From assembly GCA_025617375.2 (NCBI GenBank), contig JAMYGW020000003.1, positions 2,852,001 through 2,916,000 on the forward strand: a DNA stretch of 64,000 nucleotides, given 5' to 3'. Under the pieces are notes generated by a model that was not told where the DNA came from, made no database searches, and worked only from the letters and a program-made list of their open reading frames with translations. Positions 9,634 to 21,700 of the stretch are shown piece after piece. This DNA comes from Acarospora socialis (taxonomy: Eukaryota; Ascomycota; Lecanoromycetes; Acarosporales; Acarosporaceae). How positions within the stretch are numbered: the stretch's first letter is position 1; each line of letters opens with the position of its first letter. Both the position numbers and the translations under genes were made by a program.

Positions 9634-11336
9634 TTATGTTGTAATGCCTGCGGTGGCCCAATTGGTATTGTGATCGATAGATGGATAGTCCCCAAGAGCA
9701 TGGGGCTCGTCATCTCCAGAGCCGTCTTCAGTGCCGTCCATGTTGAGCATCTGAAAGCGGTTGACCATGGGATTTTGTTTCTTCGAAGGCGCCGGGGTGT
9801 TCTCCTTCTTTGGCGGATGCTGTACCTTTGGCAATGGCTGGGCACACTCATCAGGATACCATTCGATCTTCATCCCCTTATAAGTAGCCCGAGACATCAT
9901 ACAGGTACGAGCAAAAAGAGCGTTATGAACCGAATTTAGCGAGATGTGGACGTCGCCATCTTGATAAGTGATATCAATCACGACAAGGTTGTGAATATGC
10001 TCCAGGTCGTCGCGGAGACGCTGGGCAGTGATGTTTGGGTGGACGTGACGAATGATGAGATTCCGAGTAGCACCGATACCGATCTTGTTGGCGACGTGGC
10101 CCGGAAGTATGAATTGGCGGTCGTTCCAGGAGATTTCAACCTTACAGGTCGTAAGCACTGTCCCGAGAATCGCAGTAAGAGTAACTTACCCTCTTGCCAT
10201 GAATGTAGATATCATTGCGCTTTGCGTAGTTGAGAAAGTCTTGAGCGGCTGCTCCTTCCAGAAAGGACACGCTGGCGATGCGGTCATGAGATCGAAGGTA
10301 AATGTCTAGCAGAACCCCACCACGAATGACCTCTGCCAGATCTCTATGTGTAGTCCTATCTGACAAATTCTTAAACACCACTGTACGTTGTTCGTTGCGG
10401 CCATAGTGCTGTTTTTCGGATTTGGGCACCTCCAGATTGGCAAAGTAGTGGTCGTCCTTGTCCATATCCGACAAGAACGAGGTATCATCGTTTCCATAGC
10501 TAGGCTGTCGGTTGGTCAGATAAGGACGGTCCTTCCTGGGCACAAGGCCGCTTCTTGGGGGGCCACGGCCATTCCCGAGCCATCGATCTTGTCCTTCTGA
10601 TGGGCCAGAGATCTGGATTGAAGCTTTCTGCGGTTGACTGAAAGCCACACCTCCAGACTCAGTATCCTCGTCAACCGCACCACTAGGATCGTTATGGACT
10701 TGTCCGTATCCCTCGCCATTGATCAAAACCTTCACCCACATCGTTAGTGGTGCTTGTGTGGATGACAGCCGATGACGGCGGTACCTCAAGAGTCTGCGGA
10801 CTTATGCCACCGCGAAAGAGTGCGTCTCGCAGAACAGCTGGAACCTTGTCAGCTGTTGAATCAGATGCAAGAATAACACGAGCAAGGTTCTGTGATAAGC
10901 GTATCTGCGCAGCGGGCGAATTGAGGTGACATGGGATATAGTATGCTGTAACCTACCGTACTCCTTGGCCATACGTAGCTATGCCAATGGCGTCCGTCAG
11001 CTTTTGCGACATGAAGAACAAGAGGAGAGATAACTTCCGAGCTCACCAAGTTGACATGGTCGACTTTGGGTATGGTTACAGTTGGAAGATCCACCGGTGT
11101 GCTGAGGTCAAGTCCAGAGACGTGCTGATGTAAGACCATCAGCGAGTTCGTCCTTATGGTTCACAGTTCTTTGAGTGATTGATGACGCTGCTGCTTACAA
11201 ACTCTGCACTGTTTACGAAAGATCTCATTAGCATATCGGACCTTATCCGCATCGGACCGCCTTATAGCGACGACGTGACCTACCGACGTAGTATAGTCTC
11301 GAAGTAAGCTTTGTCAATAGTTACAGTATCTGCCAT
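9634..11336 (-). CDS. two-RRM RNA-binding protein, NRD1 (negative regulator of differentiation)-like
   Basis: Exons seen: 11284..11336, 11199..11208 (a 10-nt micro-exon), 11047..11124, 10957..10978 (22 nt), 10785..10904, 10190..10729 and 9634..10140. The start reads MADTVTIDKAYFETILRR, then DLPTVTIPKVDH, a conserved N-terminal module of this fungal family. RRM 1 contains RTVVFKNLSDRTTHRDL and VSFLEGAAAQDF; the second contains KIGIGATRNLIIRHV and KGMKIEWYPDE. Relatives such as fission-yeast Nrd1/Msa2 bind mRNA and restrain sexual differentiation. Every junction keeps phase except 10957 to 10904, which is off by one base with the simplest sites, so that exon end is tentative. The 55-nt intron ending at 10730 has a clear CACTAAC branch site. 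Confidence 0.82.
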
Positions 11337-11713
11337 CTTGTTAGGTGGACCAGGACCAAGTCAGAACTGACGTTGGATGTTTATCAAACTGAATCTAGAA
11401 TTCAGGGGACATGATACCGTATCCAGAGCTTCACAAACCACAAGGTACGAAGCTACAAGTACGGGAGGCCAAGTGACAAATTACGCGCCATGGTCCGTGT
11501 CCCCGTTAGTGTATGCACAGAAGACAGCTCTTGGCACGGCGTGGTCTGGTCTACCCGGCTGGTCGACCGAATTGCTTTCCCCCCTGTTTACGATAAGGGA
11601 CCGCGCCAATTTAGTGAGGGAAATGGTGCCTCTAAGAGCAGTGCATCGACTGTCGACATGTCGGACCACTCAATTAATACCTCTTTGTGCCCAATCGCAC
11701 ACTGCTCCTTCCA
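11337..11713. promoter_or_regulatory. shared promoter region between RRM protein and methyltransferase genes
   Basis: About 380 bp between the start codons of two divergent genes. I see no TATA box or repeated operator that I would name. Short frames in it have no family resemblance. Confidence 0.4.
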
Positions 11714-12868
11714 ATGGCTTCAGGAGAGCGCTCTTCTTACGATCCAGATCAATATGCCCTGACTAGAAGCTTCGCGGCATCGACGAGGTAAAGCACACCT
11801 CCGATGTGCGTATGGCGTAAGTGAAGTCATGCTAAGAGACTATCATCAAAGATTGAACCTCCAACATTACCTTTGGAAAGACATCATTGGCTCTAATCTT
11901 CACCCTGCCATCCCGGTGAGGAATGACAGCGACTTCAGGCTTGCAGACCTTGGAACGGGCACAGGGTAGAAAGGCATCTACCGTTTTTTCTATGAGAAGG
12001 AGGGTTAAAAGTCGGATAGAATCTGGCCGATCGACCTGAGCCGACAGCTTCAATCAGCTCACTTCGACGGTTTCGATATCTCGAAGGATCAATATCCTCC
12101 CAAAGAATGCCTGCCGTCCAACGTCTCCCTGGAGACGCTGGACGTATTCTCACCTATCCCGGAGCATCTCGTGGGCAGATACGATATCGTCAACGTTCGC
12201 CTGTTTGTTGTTGTCGTCCGAGATGATGATCCAACCCCAATCCTGGAGAACATTTTGCGCATGTTGAGTCAGTCAACCCTTTCTAGCCATTCCTACCGCC
12301 TCTAGTCCTTTGATCGCCCCAGGTTCTGACTCGTGTACACGCATTCACAGAACCGGGCGGACATATCCAATGGATCGAACAAAACCACGACAACCTCTCC
12401 ATCTCCGCCACGGACCCTTCCCTGAAACGGACAGCCACAGAGCAAGTCGTTGACAGGATGCGGCGCGTAGCAAAGACCAGGTCAGTAATCCGCCCACTGC
12501 TCGGCGTCGCAAGGCACACTTTTCAACCCCTCACTGCCCCAGATCCCCCAACGTAAACCATCCACCCTAAAAGAATCCACCACTAACCCGCCTACACTTC
12601 TGCCAGCTGGATCTCCCGCCTCCCCCAAATCCTCCACCAAGTCGGATTCACCTCCATCACCTGCGACACGTACCACATCCCGCCCGAACTGCGCGCCTTC
12701 ACCAACCACACGCAACTCGGCGCGTACGAAGAAGCCAGCTACATCGGCATGGACAGACAAACCGGCACCGCGTTTCGGAAACTCATACACGAGTCTTTCG
12801 ACGAGACGAGACGCGGCGTGACGTTCATGTACAGTCCGCAGGTGGTGGTGGGACGGAAGCCGCTGTGA
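11714..12868 (+). CDS. LaeA/UMTA-like SAM-dependent methyltransferase
   Basis: Five exons, 11714..11787, 11852..11965, 12020..12267, 12351..12480 and 12607..12868, all phase-checked, give 275 residues. It starts MASGERSSYDPDQYALTRSF, then RLNLQHYLWKD, the usual N-terminal pattern of the family. Motif I is LADLGTGTGIWPIDL, split by intron 2; further on come FDGFDIS, YDIVNVRL and MLKPGGHIQWIE. The family includes the velvet-complex regulator LaeA and many methyltransferases in secondary-metabolite clusters; most members act on unknown substrates. No polyketide or peptide synthase or transporter lies nearby, so this looks like a stand-alone member. Its short exons leave only small open frames, so it is easily missed. 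Confidence 0.88.
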
Positions 12869-13486
12869 CGAGTGAGACGCAAAGGGGATATTCGATTACG
12901 GAATGTTCGGGGCGGGGAGGTCTGAAGTACCCAACCCTGGAGATACCGATACGATGGACACACATATATGTGTATATGTTTAGATTGATATGGAACAGGT
13001 ATCTACACATCTAAACAGCGCTTCGAATCGTCAATTCAGAAACCTTTTCAAGCTCCACCTCCCGCCTCTACCTCCTATCTCAGCTTTCCCAAATCCCCGA
13101 TTTTCTCTACAGAGTACCGATCTACCCCATCCACCTCGACCGTTCTCCCATTCTGTGCGTACGGAATGATGGACTCTCACGGTGTAGCAATTCATACCGT
13201 AGCCGGCTGCAGTATGTTGGGAGGACGTCAAGGGAATGCATTGCGAGGGGTTGCGGAGAAGAATAGCATGTCGATGTTATATCAAGCTCCTATCCGTACA
13301 TCTGCACGTCCTTTCTTTCCCTGTCCATCCGGCTCGACCATCCTTCAACGTTGCCGAGATACAGATATCGTACAAGACAGCTCCAACCAGCATCAGCCTC
13401 CCAGCTCTGCCGCCTCCCTCCCGCTCTCCCCGTTCCACTGCGCCTCCCTCTCTACTTCCCCTTCCCATCTCGCTTCCCACTTCCTC
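12869..13486. other. convergent intergenic spacer
   Basis: Between the methyltransferase and PPR gene stops. It becomes very C-rich on the plus strand towards the right, matching the G-rich 3' end of the PPR coding strand. A long plus-strand frame that begins at 13166 runs antisense into the PPR gene and is not supported. Confidence 0.5.
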
Positions 13487-15499
13487 CTAATCCTCCTCCT
13501 CCTCCCCACCCTCCCCTTTCACAACCCCCTTCCTCCACCCCCCGTCCCGATTCCACCTCGTCACAAAAGCCGCCAACTTCCCCCTCTGCATCGCATACGT
13601 CCCGTACTCCTCCCGACTCACCTCGCCGCGATGCAGCAGCCGGTCGCAGCAGGCCACCATCAGCTTGATCAGCGCAATCGCGTCCTTGGCCTCGTCGGCC
13701 TTCACTTTCGTCGCGTCCTCCCCGCTCCCGTGCGCGAGCAGACTTTTCAGGTTGATGGCATGCGGGCCGAGTCGGGCGAGCGCCCGGACGATCGTCGGCC
13801 CGTCGTCCGTGCCGAGGGCGAGTTCGAGGTAGCGGGTGCAGGTCTTGACGTCCGGGTCGGCGAGCGCGGACTGCATGAGGTCGAGGATCCTGGAGGCGTG
13901 GTCGAAGGCGTGGTCGAAGGCGTGCGGGGAAAAAGTTTTGTCGCGCACGCAGGTGCTCATCGCGATGCGGAAAGATTTGCGAATGAGATGGGGGGCGATG
14001 GGGGGTGAGGAGGCGAGGGCCGAGCGGAGGAGGGTGACGGCTTCTTTACTGGCGCGGGCCTGGCGCAGGAGACGCATATAGGCGTTGTAGTTGTCTGGGT
14101 CTGGGGAGATGGCGTAACGGGTGGGGTCCGTGAGGAGGGCCCAGTATGCTTGGCCTGTTTGCTTGGCGCGCATTTTGAGGCATGCTGCGAGGATGAGGGA
14201 GAGGGTGTTACGGCTCGGTCGGGCGTAGACGGCCGGTTCAACGCCACCTCGGAGGCGGGTGGTGACTTTGCTGATGTCGACGGGATCGAATTCGCCTCCC
14301 GCTTCTGGTTCGCCGTCCGCGTCCGACTCCTTCTGGAAAATGGCATCGTTTGGGGCCGCGAGCTGTGGAGCAGGGGCATCTTCTCGCGCTGAGGTGCCGA
14401 GTCGTGGTAGTAAACGTGGTACTGCCATCGTCTGTTCGACGAGAGATAGGATATCGTCCCAATCCCTTGGTCTCCTGCCGACAAGTAGAAGCCTGCCCAT
14501 CGAGCAAACCAGTTCCTCGTCGATCCAGATGTCGCCCTTCCGCCATCTACCAACAATATCATCCCACATCCTCCTTCCATGAAGTACAGCCTTCTCGATC
14601 GATCTCGACCTTTCCTCTTCCGTTATCTTTGGATCGACGAGAGAGCTTAGATCATTGTTCACTGCATTCAGGATCGTCGTGAATGTTAGATTATCGGGTG
14701 CTCCCAAGCCGCGAGCAGGCAACCTGGCCGCGAGTGCCCACATGGAGTCCAGTTCTTTCGCACGGGCGCAAACTTTCAAGACAGCATTCGTGTGTTTTAT
14801 CGACGGCTTGACCTTCGAGTTAGGGGCCAACATGGACTCGTAAAGCGAAAGAGCTTTTGCGAGCGATTGAGGGAAATGCACATGCTCTGCCAGGCCTCGG
14901 AAGAGAATCGTGTAAGTATGGGCATCAGGGACTTGGGCACGTTTCTTCATCTAGACATGATTTCCCCTCAGTTTATACCTCCCAGTACTTCAAGCAGATG
15001 AAGGACGAACCTCATTGTAGTGCTTCCACGCAGGATTCACCAGCCCCTTACTCATATTATAATCCATCAGATGGTTCCAGCTAACCGTACACTCGACATT
15101 CTTGCTCGCCGCCCTGACGAATTCGAGCGCCTTCTTCTCTTCGCCTTTCCTCAGAAGACTGCGAACGTGATCCGCAAGCTTCAGAGGATCCCTCAAATGC
15201 CGGAGTTCCATCTCGATGGCCGATTTCGGATATTGCTTCCCTCGAGCCACTGCGTTGGCTTTTTGGGCCCCATACTGATTCACCTTCACCGAGCGAGGCT
15301 CGCTAGCTGGGAATTTGGAAAGTTTCCGGTCAAGGGCAGCTTTTACATATGCGTTGCGAGCGGATCGTACGGAGGAGCTGAAGATATGCCGTTTGTAGAA
15401 GAGATGTGGAGGACGTCGCGGAGGCAGAACGTCGGCGAGTATGGTTCGAATGCACCTGTGTATACATGTTTTGCATTCGAGCATTGAAGGTTTTGGCAA
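13487..15499 (-). CDS. pentatricopeptide-repeat protein, probably mitochondrial
   Basis: Exons 15011..15499 and 13487..14950 join in phase 0 across a 60-nt intron to about 650 residues. A second in-frame Met, five codons in, is an equally good start. The N-terminus is rich in Arg and Ser without acidic residues (CIHRCIRTILADVLPPRR, then FYKRHIFSSSVRSARNAY), as in a mitochondrial presequence. Helical pairs typical of PPR units appear, for example DAHTYTILFRGLAEH, IKHTNAVLKVCARAKELDSM and DNLTFTTILNAVNND, spaced roughly 35-40 residues. Fungal PPR proteins of this size act in mitochondrial mRNA stability, rRNA processing or translation. I cannot assign the target. The last 30 codons are strongly G-rich and end in a Glu-rich tail. 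Confidence 0.75.
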
Positions 15500-17092
15500 T
15501 ACAATAGAAAGGTATACAACAAAGACATCAAGTCATAGAGAAGGGTCTGGTAAGTTTAAATTTTTGAGCCTCAACTTCACTAGCGTTTTCGACTTGACTT
15601 TGAAGACACCGTTAAATGATGGTACAGGGTGACCAATAACATTATCATTACAAGACTGCATTCATGCTTCCTTCTCACCACCAATCATACAGACCTCCAA
15701 AAAGATATCCTCCCTCAATACCTTATACACTGTTCCTGAGCGCACCACAAAACCCTCGATTGCTTATGTAATCAGCTAGGTGGTGTAGCCCAGATACCTT
15801 AGGCATGTCGTGTCTCTTGAGTGGTGATGCCTTCGTCAGTAAAATAGTATGTAAACTTGCGCCTTAAGCCAGTCTTTAATTCCTCATGTCATCCAGGCGC
15901 TACTGTCTCTTACAAAACCTTTTAGATCATACCTACCCGCTGCCTAGGTGGTTCAGGTAGGCTATCACAGACACCACCAACTTATCCACCTACTCTCTCC
16001 ATCTCTCGTAAAAGGCCCCTTAATAATACTCCACACCGCTCCGCAGACCACCCGTCCTACCTAGGTAGGTAGGCTCCAATAATCAGTCCCACTCTCTCAC
16101 GTAACGAGAAAAGAAACAAGCGCTCTTCTACGATTATCACCGAGCTCAAGCGCAAGCACCGTGGCCCCGAACCCAGCAACTCGGTACCCTAGCGGCCTAC
16201 CTGTGGCCCGAGTACCATACAAATCCCCTACCTTATGTGTACTACGGCGGAATACAGTTACCCTAACGGTATGCCGGGTCCGGCTTGGCTGCAAGTGGAT
16301 TCGGTACGGTAACTTTAGCTGCTGATACCGTATCTGCGGTATGCATGGTAGACGAGGCCTAAGGTACGAATACTACCATACCAGGCCGAGCCGCGTTTCG
16401 GCCAAGCCCGCTGGTGAGACTTGTGTTACAGTGGTCTGGTCGAGAATGAAATCAGGGTAGGGAAGGGCTTACATCTTAAGGCCTTGGCGCACTCCTGTTC
16501 GCCGAGTGATGTCGCTTTGGTACCATAGGGGAAAAGCGATGGACAAGTAATACACTTCTTAATCGGTCTGATTTAAATGCGTCCGCCGTAGAAATACAAG
16601 GACAACGGTAGGGTCCCAAACGCTGGGGGTGGAGGGCAGCGGAATTTTCGAAACTTGAGTATGGAAAACTTTTCACAAAGCACCGAAGAAGAAAGCCCGT
16701 TGTAAGTGAAGGTCGAACGCCATGAAAGGGGAAAATTTTGGGGGTTGATGAACAAAAATTGTGGTAGACCTGATGTCCACGGAACATAGCCGCCCCCGGA
16801 CGTATGAAGTGTGACTCGCCGGTACAAAGGAGTTCGACGTAAGGTGAAAAAGCCATGACCAATTTAGGAGATAAGTAATCGTCAGTCATCCTCGCCATAC
16901 GGTTCTGTGCGCCCTTTCAAGTCACCTAACATATGACACCGCCGCCGGCAGGTAGCAAAACATCGACGATGCAACTCCTGGCGCGTATGAGCATGCAAGC
17001 CTCATTACCGTCCTCCTCTCCCACCTGATTTGAAAACTCCCGGGACCGTCGATATCGGACGTCTGAACGAAGGAGCACGTCTGCGAGCAAGT
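15500..17092. other. gene-poor stretch rich in GGTA/TACC words
   Basis: About 1.6 kb between the PPR start and the CON7 stop. No exon chain was found. Between about 15940 and 16420 the sequence is dense in CTAGGTAGGT, GGTACCG and TACCT words, resembling the clusters at 20.3-21.0 kb. The left end probably includes the PPR promoter, the right end the CON7 3' UTR. Confidence 0.5.
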
Positions 17093-18717
17093 CTATGTCG
17101 TGTAATTGCTTTGACTATCAGGGTCTATCGCGGCGTCAGCATCGACTTCTGCTCTGTCTAGCATGGGGGTATGACGTTGATGGTACATCTGTTGACCCTG
17201 TCCATAGGGCGAGTGTGGGTACTGTTGGTACATCTGACCGTTGCCTTGCTGGTACATCGGGTCCACTCCTCCTGGGTACTGCCCAGGGGCTTGTGCGCCG
17301 GCGGGCCCGTAGCCGATCGGCGGAAGTTGGCGGACCCCGGGCGGGTAGTTTTGCGCCGAAGGTGCTTGCGATGAGTCCGGTGCTTGGCCGTCGACGGGGT
17401 TGGCTTGTGCCGCGGAGCGTTGTCGTTCCTCGTCAGCCTTACGTTGATTCTCCTCTTCCTTTTTGCGAGCTTTCCACTCCTTACGGATCTCTTTGAACTC
17501 TGTTTGAAAGTCCAAGTTAGCCCTGGTACTAGATGGATGGAAATTGTTGAACAGTTGCACTAGCTGTGCCGCGACCGTAGCCTTGCGCTTAGCTTCCGCA
17601 ATGGTGTGAAGCTATTCGAAATGCGCGTGGGGCGTAGCCGCAACGCCAGCGTAAGGCTCACGTTGTGTAACGCGACTAAGGCATGCAAGGGCCAAGCTAA
17701 CCAGATTCACGACTTTGCGAAAATTCATGAAAGAAAAAAGCTTACCTTCTGGAGTACGTTTCGCACCGTGCGATTGCATCGTGACATGCGCGTTCAGATG
17801 GTTCAACGTGCCGTAAGCTTTTTCGCAACCATGCCACCCACATTTGTACATCCTCTCAATTTCTTCGTAGCGGCGACGGGGTCGTTTGTGCTGCTGGGCA
17901 CCCGGGATCGGAACGAAGGAGTATACCTGAGACAGCGGATGAGACTGCGCAACACAATGAGATGGGAGTTTCCGAGAGAGGGGGGAGGACTGACCTGTCC
18001 GGGACGAGGCCCAGCCGTTGCTACTGAGGATGCAGATGAGACGGCGGTCCCAGGGGAGCTGTAAGGACCAGGCATACCATGCGGGTGTTGGGCGTATTGC
18101 GGGGCCCAGTCGGGGCGACCGTACATCTGAGGCGGCGGATGACCCTGGTATTGTGCCATGTCGTTACCCGGCGGCGGGTACGGGGAGTAGTGACCGGGAA
18201 AGGTGGGACTCGACGCCGCTATCGAGGGATCTATAGGTACGTCCGGGTCAGACTTCATGTGTGGAGCGTTGTGATGGTTATGTTGGTGTCCATCTTGCAA
18301 AGACATGGACGGACTTGTTGCTTGAGCCATATTCCCTGCGCCGGCGCTTGAATTGTTCTGATGATGATGCGCGTACTGTTGTTGACGCGCCAGATAATCG
18401 GGTGGGAAGTTGGCGGAACGCGCCGAGGAAGCGTTGACGCTGTAGTCGGAGGTCGGCGTGGATGACGACGCGAAATTGGTCGGTCGGACGTCTTGCTGGG
18501 GTGTGTTGGTGAACTGCGCAGCAGATGCTTGATCTGCCGATGGAGAACCTTCAGATTGAGAGTCCCTGAGCGCAAGGTTGTACGGCGAATGCAAACCTGG
18601 CTGCGTGTATTCCGGTGCACCTCTGTCCATAAGCTGGCGTTGCGCGTCCTCTCGATCTCCTACGTTGACAGTCGGTGAGTGACTGTGCGCGGTCGAATTG
18701 ATGTAGGCCGTGGACAT
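17093..18717 (-). CDS. con7: C2H2 transcription factor of the CON7 family
   Basis: Exons 17995..18717, 17746..17926 and 17093..17499 join in phase to 436 residues. The N-terminal half is disordered and rich in Ser, Gln, His and Pro. Exon 2 encodes KRPRRRYEEIERMYKCGW, then HGCEKAYGTLNHLNAH; this single C2H2 finger, with C-x4-C and two His, is nearly invariant in CON7 proteins. It continues across intron 2 into EFKEIRKEWKARKKEEE, a basic coiled segment. In Magnaporthe, CON7 controls genes for conidial shape, appressorium formation and virulence; orthologues are general morphogenesis regulators in filamentous ascomycetes. Intron 2 is long (246 nt) for this window. The 5.4 kb upstream hold no gene, suggesting extensive regulation or a long 5' UTR. 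Confidence 0.88.
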
Positions 18718-21700
18718 ACTACGACCAAGAAGCTTGAGATCGAAATATCGCCGGCGGCTCTTAGCTCAGAGACAAGGCGTGGAGACAACGAGGTGTCAGA
18801 AACAAGGACTAAACCAGGCGGGCGGGAAATTCTTCAACCACACAGGCAGGCTGATCTAGTACTGTATGCCCTCTGCGCCAGGAACCGAGGGTGGTGCGTG
18901 GTCGTGCTGGTGCCGGTGCTGGTGCTTGTGGGAGATAGCTTGGTTCTGTATCCGAACCGGCTAAATCTCCAGGACGGGAGGAATGATTTGCAGGACGATT
19001 GCCGCAAGTGGTAGTGAACGACTGAAGTAGTCTGCTCCTAATGAGGAGTAGACCGTCTAGCCTCAGCGGGGCCGGGGCTTGGGCCTTGGATCGAGATATG
19101 CTGGAGCAGCCCGTTTGAGTTGGTAGTGAGGAGGCCAAAAGACGATGGCCCCCAGTCCAGGTTAAAGGCTGGCGCTGGCGCTGGTGCCGGTGGTGGTGTT
19201 GGTGTTGAAACTGGTGTGGTCGAAGAATATGATTATGAATGGGACGGCGCGATGTCGCGGGAGATTTTGGTTTGGGGCAGAAAAGGTAGAGCAGAGATTA
19301 AGTTTAGAGGAAATTGAGAGTTGCAGGGGCCGTGCTTAGCTTGGCGGTTCGTTTGGCCACAAGAGAGAGGAGAATAGGCAGCGCCACAGGAGGAATTAGA
19401 AAGTAACTATTAGGTAGTTCGGCACTCAGATAGAGACCGTTATCCTGGTCGAGTACCTGTCGACAGCATCTGAGGATGGAGGGATTGAAGGTCACTTTGC
19501 CGGAGATTTCTCGGCTCAGGCGAACTAAAATTGTAACCGACGTACGACGATGGCGTTGGTGTTGGTAAAGTCAAGGTAACACTACCTCAAGGTAGTATAG
19601 CTCGTACGGTAGCCTTTTCAGAAGTGCAGACTGCCTTTGTGTCGTTGCGTCGTGAACAAGGTAATAATGATGGCGGTGTATGACGATGGTGAATGGCGAA
19701 TGGTGAGTGGTGAGTGGTAGATACAGAAGGCCCAACACTCGAACTTTGCTCAAGCGGGTTTACGGTACTTGAAGCTCGCAGTACAGTACAGTGTTCTCGA
19801 GGCCAGCAATGCCTGTGTCGTCGAGGGTCAAGAACACGTCCGGTATAGGATTCGGGGCCCGTGTAACACTTGCAAGGAGCGGCTACTTCGTGGGCAGCAA
19901 GGGTGCCTTCACGTCGACGTGCGTGGTATGGTGGCCCTCGCGCCTCTCACGTCCTCTTTGCTCGTAACGTGAAGCGTCAGGTAAGCCCTCAAGGCGCGAT
20001 GGGAAGGCTTTCCTTCTTCTGTCACAGTATCCGCGCTGATCGATCCGTGCCTTACGAGTAGTACACTGTGCAAATCCCTCCGAACCGAGGAAGAAGACCG
20101 CGTTCCCTGCTGCGTCCTAGCCCTTGTGCTCCGTCGATAGCAGTATTGTACAGTATTAATGAGATTCACCTCCTTGGCAATTCTCCGCGCGTCTGCGACT
20201 GATCGCAACGAGCGAGGTCGAGTCCAGCCAGTCGAGTGCTAAATTAGCACCTCGACGCCTTTTCTCTTCTGGACTGGGGTGGGAAAACGGTAGACGAGAG
20301 ATGGTGGTTGTGACGACAGAGGTGTGGGAGTGAGCTAGTTAGGTAGGTAGAGGAAAATACTACGGTAGATAGGTAAGTGAGCTAAGGTACTGTAAGGTAG
20401 GTAGGCCCGGTCGCATCTTTAGCGCCACTGTTTAAAAATCTTTAGCCGCTATGAAAAGTAGGCCGATCTCGAAGGCCCGATTGCTGGGCCAGGGTGAACG
20501 GATATCGTCGAAGAATGTGTAGGTAAGGTTTAGTAAGGTAAGGTATACTGTAACGTTACGGTGCGACCACGATCTTGTGTACGTAAGGGCTTTGTAAGAT
20601 ATGAGTAAGGTATAGTAAGTATTCATACTCCGTAGAAAGCTGAGGACTGATCGTAACTGCCTTCCACACTGAGGTGCCCTAAAATGCAAGTTTTACTCCG
20701 TAACTTACAGCAGGCAGTATGAGTAAGGTAAGGTAAGAGTCTACATTGCGAATCTGAGAGCCAAATTCTTCGCCCCCTTTCGTGGTCGAGTATTTGTCAA
20801 TATGGGGCTGGCTGAGAAGCCTTCAGATTACGGTTTTGCTGCAGTCAAGATGATAACAAGACACACAACCTCCCACAAATGTCTTCAACACCTTTGCTAA
20901 ATGTCAAGAAGATTTGCAGCGAAGAGGCCAGGCATCGAAGGCCGAGGTGGCTGCGACTGAACTGTACGAGTGGGCGAAGTGGGTAAGGTAAGGTAATGAT
21001 CAGGTAGGGATGGCCCGGGATGATTGAAGAGTTCGAGAAGTGTCCCCGACTCGCATATGCGTATAGGATGAAGAGGATAGATTAATTCAGGATACGGAGT
21101 ACGGCACAGTGAAGCGCGGCACGCACACGGAAAATGTTCCGTCCGAAGACTCGTGAGAACTGCTCTTGTGCAGGAAAGAAATGAAAGAAGAACAATGAAA
21201 AGTGAATATGGTACTCGTGCTGGTGGACGGTGGTACAGCTCTTCAGCTACAGAGGCACGTCGTACATTTGATACGGTGTAACCTCCATGTATCGCGCGGA
21301 TGAAAAGAGGAAAGGATGCACAAACAATCTCGGTGAAGGGTGTTTGATCGCTGGTGGTGTATCCGGTGCGTCACATGGTAACGCAGGGTCTGAGGTCTTT
21401 CTCCCTTCGCATCCTCCATCTCCCGAGTTTCATACGCACAGATCATCTCCAGCAATAAGGTGGCTGCGTATCCACCTGCCTAATGCACGGCGTGTATTCG
21501 TACCTGCCTCGCTGTAGGTACAACTACCTAGAACATAACTCAGATAACAGATTATTGCCCTTTGACCGTGACGTATAAGCTGAGGATCGTTGTATCAGTG
21601 CAATGATGATCCGTCATCAATCAAAAGTGATAAGTGATTTTCATACGTGCGGTATCAACCTGGCAGGTGGTCACACTAATGAAGTAAAACGTTGTTTGCT

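Noticed and set aside
13166-14008. 280-codon plus-strand frame
   Set aside because: Antisense to the well-supported PPR gene and composed of low-complexity translation of its complement; no family resemblance.
11714-15499. Secondary-metabolite gene cluster around the LaeA-like methyltransferase
   Set aside because: No synthase, transporter, oxidase or pathway regulator adjoins it; the neighbours are RNA-binding and mitochondrial genes.
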